Source of the DNA: Planctomicrobium sp.
GTDB lineage: Bacteria; Planctomycetota; Planctomycetia; Planctomycetales; Planctomycetaceae
Direction: 5' to 3'
Assembly (NCBI GenBank): GCA_018659505.1
Contig: JABJMI010000111.1
Location: forward strand, 1-5,695
Length of the DNA: 5,695 nt
Below, one piece after another: positions 1-5,695 of this stretch. Both the position numbers and the translations under genes were made by a program. A model generated the notes under the pieces. That model saw only the letters and a program-made list of their open reading frames with translations. It did not search any database and was not told the origin of the DNA. Position 1 is the first letter of the stretch, and each line of letters begins with the position of its first letter.

Positions 1-437
1 AGACTGGCTGGAGATTCGCAGCCATTGGCACATTGACTGTATTGGGAATCTCGTTCTATGAAGGTGGATACCGTATGGACGGTTTCTTAGCTCAGACGCT
101 TGGCTATACGATGTTCGCAGCCGCCTGTGCCGGACTTATTGCAGTCATCGTCTCACACGAAGGAAGTTCGCCGGGCGTACTAAGATTTTTCGAATCGAAA
201 GTCTTACAACATCTGGGAAACCGTAGTTATGCGATCTACGTGATGCACATGCCGTTGCTCGTGATGATGACAGTGATCTACCAGCAACGATTGGCAAACA
301 AGGATCAATCAGGCAGTCTTGACATTCAGTGCTTCATGATTGTGATCGTAGTGTGTCTCATCCTCGCCGAACTCAGCTGGCATCTGTTTGAAAAACAATT
401 TTTGAAGCTTAAAAAACATTTTCCAAGAAACGTTTAA
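1..437 (+). CDS. Acyltransferase 3 family membrane protein, C-terminal part (5' end outside window)
   Basis: The reading frame is open from the left edge (first full codon at 3) to a TAA at 435-437, giving about 144 residues of the C-terminus of a longer protein. Three hydrophobic segments are visible: around YTMFAAACAGLIAVIV, around SYAIYVMHMPLLVMM, and around CFMIVIVVCLILAEL. The LGNRSYAIYVMHMPLL stretch matches the LGxxSYxxYLxHxP pattern near the last helices of acyltransferase 3 (OafA/YrhL-type) proteins, and the ending ELSWHLFEKQFLKLKKHF fits the usual basic cytoplasmic tail. Such proteins transfer acetyl or other acyl groups to surface polysaccharides or lipids at the inner membrane. 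The catalytic N-terminal helices are outside the window, so substrate and activity cannot be judged. The TTG at 33 is internal and not a credible start. It converges on the next gene and shows no functional link to it. Confidence 0.85.
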   Translation, partial: TGWRFAAIGTLTVLGISFYEGGYRMDGFLAQTLGYTMFAAACAGLIAVIVSHEGSSPGVLRFFESKVLQHLGNRSYAIYVMHMPLLVMMTVIYQQRLANKDQSGSLDIQCFMIVIVVCLILAELSWHLFEKQFLKLKKHFPRNV

Positions 438-520
438 CGTACGCACTGCTTCCCGTTGTGACTCTGGAACGAATCACGAAAGCTCGACAGCATCGTTGAT
501 AGAACCTTCAACAATTTCCA

Positions 521-931
521 TCATGCAACGTATCCGAGTTTTCGATAGCGGTCGATTTTGTTTCTGAGGGTTCTTGCTGTCACTCCCAAGGTTTCGGCGG
601 CTGCGGCTTTGTTGCCGTCGTTGTGGGTGATTCTCATGAGAATCACTTGGCGTTCAATCTCTTCAAGTGGCAATTTCAAGAAGCTGCTTGGCAATTCAGC
701 ATCGATAGATTCTTCTTCGTGTTCCGTAGGAAATTCGACTTCGTTGATTTCCTCTGAAGCTGCTAAGAAAACTTCCTGAACAACTTCCGCCACGATCTCT
801 TGATCTTCTCCTAACATACGTGAGACATACCGCCAGAGATCGCGACTATAAAAGTCGTACACCTCTTCCCACGCAGAACGATCCCCCTGCCGCAGTCGCT
901 GAGCGATTTCGGCATTCTTTTCAGCAGTCAT
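521..931 (-). CDS. Hybrid regulator: truncated ECF sigma region 2 fused to a Fis-type helix-turn-helix
   Basis: The protein has 136 residues from the ATG at 931, or 148 from an in-frame TTG at 967; neither start has a clear ribosome binding site, and ATG is chosen because the sigma-like homology begins just after it. Numbered from the TTG form, residues 22-70 (LRQGDRSAWEEVY ... RYVSRMLG ... VVQEVFLAA) match regions 2.1-2.2 of ECF sigma factors, the part that docks on the RNA polymerase beta' clamp. The segment then stops: regions 2.3-2.4 (melting and -10 recognition) and region 4 are absent. Residues 71-98 are a strongly acidic linker. Residues 99-145 (LPLEEIERQVIL ... GNKAAAAETLGVTARTLRNKIDRYR) match the Fis/HTH_8 DNA-binding domain at the C-terminus of NtrC-type activators. 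It is divergent from such an activator. It cannot be a normal sigma factor. It may instead be a DNA-bound RNA polymerase recruiter, a competitor for the clamp, or a degenerate sigma gene. Domain calls are good; function is inference. Confidence 0.75.
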   Translation of the reverse strand: MTAEKNAEIAQRLRQGDRSAWEEVYDFYSRDLWRYVSRMLGEDQEIVAEVVQEVFLAASEEINEVEFPTEHEEESIDAELPSSFLKLPLEEIERQVILMRITHNDGNKAAAAETLGVTARTLRNKIDRYRKLGYVA

Positions 932-1037
932 ATAGCCGCTGGACGTCGTATTGGGAGGATCGGTCAAAATGACATCTTGCTTGGTAATGCGAGGAGTCGA
1001 TCGATTGTTCTCTACAATCTAATTGAATTGAGACGCG

Positions 1038-1056
1038 AATTTGTGTCACACAATTT
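1038..1056. repeat. Imperfect palindrome, candidate operator
   Basis: AATTTGTGT, a central C, then ACACAATTT: eight of nine arm positions are complementary. The right arm also forms a second perfect inverted repeat with the next bases (CAATTT at 1051-1056, spacer CAGAC, AAATTG at 1062-1067), so three AAATTG-like half-sites lie in alternating orientation. Its centre is about 160 bp upstream of the response regulator ATG and 80-116 bp upstream of the minus-strand gene start. Dimeric Fis-type domains of NtrC proteins bind palindromes, so either neighbouring regulator could bind here; this is inference. Confidence 0.4.
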
Positions 1057-1131
1057 CAGACAAATTGCAAAAATAAGCAAACTCAGCAGATTTCTTGCAT
1101 ATTTCATTTACCGCAGAACAACAATCACCCG

Positions 1132-1158
1132 GTACTCTTGGTCTTTGACCGTACTCTT
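1132..1158. repeat. Direct repeat GTACTCTT flanking a small inverted repeat
   Basis: GTACTCTT occurs at 1132-1139 and again at 1151-1158, 19 bp apart start to start, close to two helical turns. Between the copies lies GGTC-TTT-GACC (1140-1150), a perfect 4-bp inverted repeat with a 3-bp spacer. The whole unit ends 49 bp before the response regulator start codon, so it could be a proximal regulatory element. Short repeats of this size also occur by chance. Confidence 0.3.
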
Positions 1159-1207
1159 CCTAAAATCTGATAAGATTGATTCTCAAAAGGACAATAGAAG
1201 AGACAAC

Positions 1208-2569
1208 ATGCCTGAAAATGAAAAAACGAGTGGTACCCAACGCAAAATTTTGATTGTGGAAGATGAAGAAATCATTCGCAATACACTCGCTGAATTCCTG
1301 TCTGGCGAGGGATATCAGGTCACGACTGCCGGTTCGGTTGAGGAGGGTCTCAAAGAAACGAAGGCACAGGATTTTCATGTCGCCATCTGTGACATCCAAC
1401 TGCCCGACGGTGACGGCATCAAGATGATGAAGCAAATGCACCGACTCAATCCGTCGATGTTTGTTTTAATCATGACGGCATATGGAACCGTGGAATCAGC
1501 AGTCGATGCGTTTACACGGGGAGCATTCGACTATCTCACAAAACCAGTTATTTTCGATGACCTTGCGAATAAACTTAAAAGAGTTTTCGAATTCCGTGAC
1601 CTCTATCTGGAAAATCAAAAGCTCCGACTGGAACTTGCCCAACCAAATCGTTTTGATCAAATTGTCGGTTCAAGCGAACCTTTAAAAGTTCTTCAGGATA
1701 CAATTTCTAAGATTGCTCTGACGAACTCCAATGTCTTGCTTGTAGGTGAATCAGGAACCGGGAAAGAACTTTTCGCAAGAGCAATTCATTCTGCGGGACC
1801 GATGAAGGAAGAGAAATTCCTCGCAGTGAATTGTGGAAGTCGACCTGTCGAAATGCTCGAAGCGGAGCTATTCGGCTCGGATACTAAAGGGAATGGTCAA
1901 CCAGGAATACTAAGAACTTCTGGGACTGGGACAGTCTTCCTCGATGAAATTGCCCGCCTCCCAATGGGAACTCAAACGAAGCTACTCAGAGCGATCGAAT
2001 ACGAAGAGGGTATGCCGATTGGCGGATCGGAGCCATACGAAGTTCAATGCCGCATCATTACCTCGACAAGTGAAGATCTTTTACGACTTGTCGGCGATGA
2101 AAAATTTCAAGAAGACCTATTCTATCGACTCGACGGCGTCAAGATTCGCATCCCGCCCTTGCGCGAACGACTTGATGACATCCCAGAACTGGTCGATCAC
2201 TTTATTGCCAAGCATTCCAAAACACTTCGCAAGCGTGTTGTGAGCGCAACAAGTGAGACGATTCGTTTGCTGATGGCAGCCCAGTGGAAAGGGAATGTTC
2301 GTCAACTTGATAATGCCATCGAACGAGCCGTGATCATGTGCGAAGGCACACAAATAGAACCGACGGATCTCCCTCCAGATCTCTTAGGACTCGGACAACC
2401 GCTGCCTGACACCGATGATCTTCGCAGTGCGTTACGTCATTACGAACGCCTACACATCACTCGCGTCCTTAGACAATGGCCTGATAAACGTGAAGCAGCG
2501 AAGCGTCTAAAACTTGGTCTCTCCAGTCTCTATCGAAAAATTGAAGAACTCAATATCGATTTAGGTTGA
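1208..2569 (+). CDS. NtrC-family response regulator lacking the GAFTGA loop
   Basis: The protein has 453 residues from the ATG at 1208, preceded by a purine-rich AGAAGAGA at 1196-1203. Residues 13-130 are a receiver domain with acidic pocket E18/D19, phospho-acceptor D62 (CDIQLPDGDG), T90 and K112. Residues 150-375 are an AAA+ domain of the sigma-54 activator type: Walker A GESGTGKE at 180-187, Walker B VFLDEI at 243-248, IPPLRER at 315-321 and GNVRQL at 362-367. Residues 405-448 are a Fis-type helix-turn-helix. After ELFG (220-223) the expected GAFTGA loop is missing and the segment to FLDE is about five residues short. Q301 replaces the first arginine of the usual FRxDLxxRL, while R307 is kept, and the sensor I segment reads STSEDL instead of ATNRDL. 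ATP binding looks intact, but classical sigma-54 remodelling is unlikely; GAFTGA-less relatives such as Rhodobacter capsulatus NtrC work with sigma-70 polymerase. No histidine kinase gene is in the window. Confidence 0.95.
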   Translation: MPENEKTSGTQRKILIVEDEEIIRNTLAEFLSGEGYQVTTAGSVEEGLKETKAQDFHVAICDIQLPDGDGIKMMKQMHRLNPSMFVLIMTAYGTVESAVDAFTRGAFDYLTKPVIFDDLANKLKRVFEFRDLYLENQKLRLELAQPNRFDQIVGSSEPLKVLQDTISKIALTNSNVLLVGESGTGKELFARAIHSAGPMKEEKFLAVNCGSRPVEMLEAELFGSDTKGNGQPGILRTSGTGTVFLDEIARLPMGTQTKLLRAIEYEEGMPIGGSEPYEVQCRIITSTSEDLLRLVGDEKFQEDLFYRLDGVKIRIPPLRERLDDIPELVDHFIAKHSKTLRKRVVSATSETIRLLMAAQWKGNVRQLDNAIERAVIMCEGTQIEPTDLPPDLLGLGQPLPDTDDLRSALRHYERLHITRVLRQWPDKREAAKRLKLGLSSLYRKIEELNIDLG

Positions 2570-2584
2570 GTAATCACCACACGC

Positions 2585-2590
2585 GAGGAA
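2585..2590 (+). promoter_or_regulatory. Ribosome binding site of the haem-motif cyclase-fold gene
   Basis: GAGGAA lies 8 nt upstream of the ATG at 2599, one of the few convincing Shine-Dalgarno sites in the window. It decides the start over the in-frame TTG at 2566, which overlaps the stop codon of the preceding gene, and it leaves a clean signal peptide at the N-terminus. Confidence 0.65.
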
Positions 2591-2598
2591 TTAGCGAA

Positions 2599-3579
2599 AT
2601 GAACTATCGATTTGCATTTTCATGTTGGATAATCGTTTCGCTTTTTTCAATTGCCAATGCTGAAGGGCAAGAGGTCAATGTTCGCATCGCTATTGATAAA
2701 AGCCTGCCCTATCTTTGGAGCGAAGGTCAGGGGTGGATTGATAAACGAGGTTGTGTTTCCTGCCATCAGATTCCATTCATGGTATGGAGCCTGAATGCCG
2801 CATCAACGAAGGAATTCGAAGTTGACGAGCAAAAACTGCAAGAACTTATCAACTGGTCGACTACCATCGATAATTTCGTGAACCCTAAGAACCGCGATCA
2901 AGATGATCAGCAAGAGGTCGACACAGCGAACGGGAACATCGACACCATGGCTCAATTGCTACTTGCAGTTGACGACATAGAAGAGAGAAATCCCAGCGCC
3001 TGGAGAGAAAAGTTTTCACAGTATTTGAGCAACGCGCAGCAAGCAGATGGAACATGGAAAGCTTGTGGACAATTGCCGGCACAAAAACGTCCAAAGCCTG
3101 AAACAACAGCGGTGACAACGTACTGGACTGCCTATTCTCTAAGAACTCTAAACTCTGAAGCACCTTTCAAATTCCCCATTTTTGATGAAGAGAACACAAC
3201 GGAGAATTCAGGCGAGAGTACCGAATGGTGGGCTGTACAATTGCTTCTGGCTCACCAGAGTGGTGATTCAGCCAAGGTCTCTAAACTTCAAAAACGTTTG
3301 ATTGAGTTCCAACATGAAGATGGTGGGTGGGGCTGGTTAACCGCTGATGAAAGCGATGCCTTCGGTACCGGAGTCGCCATTTATTCGCTTTTGAAATCGG
3401 GCGTCAGAGAAGAGACTTCTGAAATCAAGGATGCGATCAACTTCTTGTTAAAGACACAAGAACCGAATGGCGCATGGCAAGTTCGCAGTACAAAAGGCAA
3501 ACATCAGAAACAGTTTACTCCCACAGCGACCTACTGGGGAACTGCCTGGGCTATCATTGGATTGTTAGAGACTCTGTAA
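2599..3579 (+). CDS. Secreted squalene-cyclase-fold repeat protein with a CxxCH haem-c motif
   Basis: The protein has 326 residues from the ATG at 2599. Residues 1-21 form a signal peptide (basic MNYR, a hydrophobic core, cleavage probably after IANA), so it should be exported. C52-V-S-C55-H56 is a textbook covalent haem-c attachment motif in the export-side part, followed by IPFMVWSLN. The rest is made of helical repeats with QW-like turns: QQADGTW (147-153), QHEDGGWGW (238-246) and QEPNGAW (287-293), plus the repeated TYWTAYSL and TYWGTAWA segments, as in the prenyltransferase/squalene-oxidase alpha-alpha barrel family. It is much shorter than real squalene-hopene cyclases (over 600 residues) and no DxDD cyclase motif is visible, so terpene cyclisation is unlikely. 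It starts 29 bp after the response regulator and is probably co-transcribed with it. A periplasmic redox or haem-sensing role is possible. The fold and export are well supported; the function is unknown. Confidence 0.88.
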   Translation: MNYRFAFSCWIIVSLFSIANAEGQEVNVRIAIDKSLPYLWSEGQGWIDKRGCVSCHQIPFMVWSLNAASTKEFEVDEQKLQELINWSTTIDNFVNPKNRDQDDQQEVDTANGNIDTMAQLLLAVDDIEERNPSAWREKFSQYLSNAQQADGTWKACGQLPAQKRPKPETTAVTTYWTAYSLRTLNSEAPFKFPIFDEENTTENSGESTEWWAVQLLLAHQSGDSAKVSKLQKRLIEFQHEDGGWGWLTADESDAFGTGVAIYSLLKSGVREETSEIKDAINFLLKTQEPNGAWQVRSTKGKHQKQFTPTATYWGTAWAIIGLLETL

Positions 3580-3611
3580 GCGTGGTATCAGAATACATTC
3601 ATCTCAAATCT

Positions 3612-4400
3612 TCATTCGATATGGTGCATTTCTATCAACGGAGCAACTTCGTTAGCAATGAAGACTCGATTCGAGTAGCCGAAATGCCCTCCGAAATGCC
3701 ATTGGCTTATCATCTTGAAGCTGTAGCCGAGTTGATGTAGTTGAGGTTCTGATTTGTCCTTAATGCTCGTACCTTTGAAGCAAACCATCCCAGCAGAGGG
3801 GCGATATTTGCCGTCCATCGTTCCCGCGAGAATTGTTCCGATCCCGAGGAAAAGACAATCTAGTATTGAATGAAAGTTCCAGATTCCTTGCTCCGTTTTC
3901 GTGAGTGCAGAGTCTAAAGGAAAAATTGGTGAAACCGCTGGTCCAAGCAGAATAATTCCACTCAGCTTATTTCCATCAGGTAATTCATTCGCTGCCATCA
4001 ACGACAGCCCTGCACCACCAGAATGTCCAAGTAGAAATACAGGTCGCCCTGGGTATTTTGATTGATACTCGACAATTGCATTTGCCAGCTTTTTCGCCAT
4101 CCGTCTGTGCCAGAATTTAGCACGAAGATGAAACAGAAATAGTGGCCAAAGACCAGTTGTCCATTCAAAAATAACGATGCCTGATCTTACACCCGCATCA
4201 TTCAACCCACGAGCGACCCCAAATTCAATCGGACTTTTACCTTGTATGCCGGACAGCACAAATACACAGCCTCTATCCAGTCTGTCAGGAGTTGCGAAGG
4301 AGTCAATACTTCGACACCACCACCAACCAATCGGAAATAACAGCATCCCCACAAAAGATGAGAGACCTCGACAGACACCTTGCAAGATTGATATTTCCAT
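3612..4400 (-). CDS. Alpha/beta hydrolase, probably membrane-anchored
   Basis: The protein has 262 residues, from the ATG at 4400 to TGA at 3612-3614. Residues 9-29 are a hydrophobic segment rich in Trp (VCRGLSSFVGMLLFPIGWWW), a likely membrane anchor or uncleaved signal. The nucleophile elbow GHSGG is at 125-129 with Ser127 following a hydrophobic strand (PVFLLGHSGG), and LSGIILLGPAVSP (146-158) is the next strand. A charge-relay Asp may be D196 (GTMDGKY) and the catalytic His H239 (GGHFGY) near the C-terminus; these two are assigned by position only. This is the pattern of esterase, lipase or thioesterase-like serine hydrolases; the substrate cannot be read. It starts 49 bp downstream of the partial cyclase-fold gene on the same strand, so the two are likely an operon. 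No Shine-Dalgarno sequence is evident. It ends 32 bp from the oppositely directed haem-motif gene, and no hairpin terminator is seen between them. Confidence 0.87.
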   Translation of the reverse strand: MEISILQGVCRGLSSFVGMLLFPIGWWWCRSIDSFATPDRLDRGCVFVLSGIQGKSPIEFGVARGLNDAGVRSGIVIFEWTTGLWPLFLFHLRAKFWHRRMAKKLANAIVEYQSKYPGRPVFLLGHSGGAGLSLMAANELPDGNKLSGIILLGPAVSPIFPLDSALTKTEQGIWNFHSILDCLFLGIGTILAGTMDGKYRPSAGMVCFKGTSIKDKSEPQLHQLGYSFKMISQWHFGGHFGYSNRVFIANEVAPLIEMHHIE

Positions 4401-4449
4401 TGAGCGGTTTCGAGATCATCGCTTTCCTGAGAATGAACGAATGACAACT

Positions 4450-5695
4450 CTATTCTGCTTCAGTCTCTTCACGCAGATATCGATAGTAGACTTCCAGACT
4501 GAGAGTTGCGATCGCTGTTGAATAGATGCGGCCGCCGTAGCTGCCCCAGACTCCGCGGGGATCCCAACTGCCTGCGAGTGGACCTACTGTGCGCTGCTCG
4601 GAGATGACTAGATCTCTCATCGCTGCGTTCCATTCTTCCCAGTCTTTGCCACCTCGCTGAAACATTGCGAGAGTACCGTAATACCAATAGTAGAGATTGA
4701 GTGTGCTTCTGGAAGGTCGATTGGAAAGCAAGTATCTGGAGGCTTCGTCGACCGCAGTTTTATTTGCATCGAGTCCCAGCACTTGTCGACAGAACATCGC
4801 TTCCGCGGTCATTGCTGCTGAGGGTGGCTCGCCCTCACGATAGCCTGCGAGTCCGCCATAGCGACCCATTCTGCGTTCATCCAGAAACTTCGTCATTCGA
4901 TATTTCGTTTCGAATGGAATTGTGATTCCTCCAGCTTCGGCACTTTTCATCGCCATCAACTGCCAGCCGAAGATACTCATGTCTCCATCTGGTTGACCTT
5001 TGACGTATCTCCATCCGCCATCGTCAATCTGTGTTACGAAAATGAAATTAAGAGCTCTATCTAATGGGTCTCGCAAGAATTGAGCCTCCTCACTTTCTTT
5101 GGAAACAGCATAAGCTTCTGCAATCGCGAAGGTTGCCATGCCATGACAATAAATACCCGCGAACTGTGTGGCATTCCCTCCTAAGTAACCTGAGGATTTA
5201 TCTCCGTTGGGCCATTCATGCGTTTTCTGTTGGGCGACTAACCAGCGAAGTGCCCTCTTCACATTTGGTGAATAGATCCCTTCCTCGACGGTGTTCATCT
5301 TTCCTAAGAAAGCCAAAACTGCCAAGGCTGTGACCCCAGTGTCGGCATCACGTCCAGCGAATTTCCGATCAATGCCGTCTCGATCAATTCCGATTTGACC
5401 CGATTTGTATTCACTTGCATCCCAAGAACCATCCCGGTTTTGAACAGACGCCAGCCACTTCAAGCTGAGATCGACTGAGTTTTCAGAAGCGTCGGAGCCG
5501 CCGTACTTCAAAATCGCTTTTTCTCTTAATTGATCCGATCTCAGCAAGTAAGCCGAGGGAACGCTGTTGTTCTCGACTCGTGCAATCAAATTCTCGTTGG
5601 GTAAAACCATTTGCGGTCGTTCACCAGGAACGGGAAGCATTAGCTCCCGGCTACTGACAGATGATCGTAAGTCTGGCAACACAGGATCTGGAGCA
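4450..5695 (-). CDS. Squalene-cyclase-fold repeat protein, N-terminus outside window
   Basis: The frame is open through the right edge and ends with TAG at 4450-4452, so at least 414 C-terminal residues are present. A GTG at 5682 could be read as a start, but the frame continues upstream (APDPVLPDLRSS) without a stop and no ribosome site is present, so the gene is treated as 5'-partial. Internal helical repeats carry QW-like turns: SVQNRDGSW, TQIDDGGWRYVKGQ, and the conserved planctomycete-style segments YCHGMATFAIAEAYAV, IFGWQLMAMKSAEAGG, YYWYYGTLAMFQRGG and the C-terminal AGSWDPRGVWGSYGGRIYST. These belong to the prenyltransferase/squalene-oxidase repeat superfamily (alpha-alpha barrel). 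No DxDD cyclase motif is seen in the visible part, so a hopanoid role is not supported. The stretch before the repeats (visible start to about VPSAYLLRSDQL) is low in regular structure and may be a linker from a further N-terminal domain. Confidence 0.88.
   Translation of the reverse strand, partial: APDPVLPDLRSSVSSRELMLPVPGERPQMVLPNENLIARVENNSVPSAYLLRSDQLREKAILKYGGSDASENSVDLSLKWLASVQNRDGSWDASEYKSGQIGIDRDGIDRKFAGRDADTGVTALAVLAFLGKMNTVEEGIYSPNVKRALRWLVAQQKTHEWPNGDKSSGYLGGNATQFAGIYCHGMATFAIAEAYAVSKESEEAQFLRDPLDRALNFIFVTQIDDGGWRYVKGQPDGDMSIFGWQLMAMKSAEAGGITIPFETKYRMTKFLDERRMGRYGGLAGYREGEPPSAAMTAEAMFCRQVLGLDANKTAVDEASRYLLSNRPSRSTLNLYYWYYGTLAMFQRGGKDWEEWNAAMRDLVISEQRTVGPLAGSWDPRGVWGSYGGRIYSTAIATLSLEVYYRYLREETEAE

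Larger units (their letters stand above)
968..1207. promoter_or_regulatory. Divergent intergenic region with candidate operator sites
   Basis: These 240 bp separate two divergently transcribed regulator genes and must carry promoters for both. The region is AT-rich in its middle. It contains an imperfect 9+1+9 palindrome, a further AAATTG half-site beside it, and a direct repeat nearer the plus-strand gene, listed separately. No full sigma-70 promoter with standard spacing was found: TTGACC at 1145-1150 is followed by TAAAAT at 1161 (too close) and TAAGAT at 1171 (20 bp spacing, too far). The plus reading frame happens to stay open back to 977, but the translated stretch resembles no domain and is taken as noncoding. 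Confidence 0.5.

Noticed and set aside
495..512. Hairpin GTTGA / TCAAC with an 8-nt loop between the acyltransferase and the hybrid regulator gene
   Set aside because: The stem is only five pairs, AT-rich and followed by just three T residues, so it is too weak to call a terminator.
1084..1098. Possible sigma-54 promoter (CAGCAG, 5 bp, TTGC)
   Set aside because: The -12 part TTGCAT is good and the spacing fits, but the -24 element lacks the essential GG, matching only three of six positions.
977..1207. Open 77-codon N-terminal extension of the response regulator frame from a TTG
   Set aside because: The receiver domain begins normally after the ATG at 1208, the extension resembles no domain, and it covers the divergent promoter region with the palindromes. 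Conservation of the translated extension in orthologues would reverse this.
2566..2598. TTG start at 2566 overlapping the TGA of the response regulator
   Set aside because: It would put 11 polar residues before a good signal peptide and ignores the GAGGAA ribosome site placed for the ATG at 2599.
4177..4521. Plus-strand open frame overlapping the hydrolase and the cyclase-fold gene
   Set aside because: It runs antisense across two well-supported genes and its product shows no recognisable domain or regular composition.
5680..5682. GTG at 5682 as the true start of the right-edge cyclase-fold gene
   Set aside because: The frame continues open to the window edge with similar residue composition and no ribosome site precedes the GTG, so the start probably lies outside the window.

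Overview
The window looks like a piece of a Planctomycetes chromosome of moderate GC. The basis is inference from gene content: two secreted or partial proteins with squalene-cyclase-type QxxDGxW repeats, one of them carrying a CxxCH haem motif, an alpha/beta hydrolase of a style common in that phylum, sigma-70 region 2 sequence of the planctomycete ECF type, and mostly weak Shine-Dalgarno signals. No rRNA, tRNA, CRISPR array, insertion sequence or phage gene is visible.

Layout from left to right. Positions 1-437 hold the C-terminal end of a membrane acyltransferase (plus strand). A short convergent gap follows. On the minus strand (521-931, possibly to 967) is a small protein that joins the first half of an ECF sigma region 2 to a Fis-type helix-turn-helix. 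A 240-bp divergent intergenic region (968-1207) contains an imperfect palindrome and short repeats. On the plus strand (1208-2569) is an NtrC-type response regulator, followed 29 bp later by a secreted haem-motif cyclase-fold protein (2599-3579), probably in the same transcript. The right half is on the minus strand: a second cyclase-fold repeat protein, cut by the window edge (4450-5695), followed downstream by an alpha/beta hydrolase (3612-4400). These two probably form another operon that converges on the first.

The most interesting part is the regulatory pair. The NtrC-like protein keeps its receiver residues, Walker A and Walker B, but has lost the GAFTGA loop that contacts sigma-54, and one of the two arginines near the catalytic interface is glutamine. 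Its divergent neighbour carries a core-RNA-polymerase-binding sigma segment without the promoter-reading parts, fused to the same type of DNA-binding domain that NtrC proteins use. A reasonable but untested hypothesis is that the two form a sigma-54-independent control unit, with the haem-motif secreted protein as a likely target or co-transcribed output.
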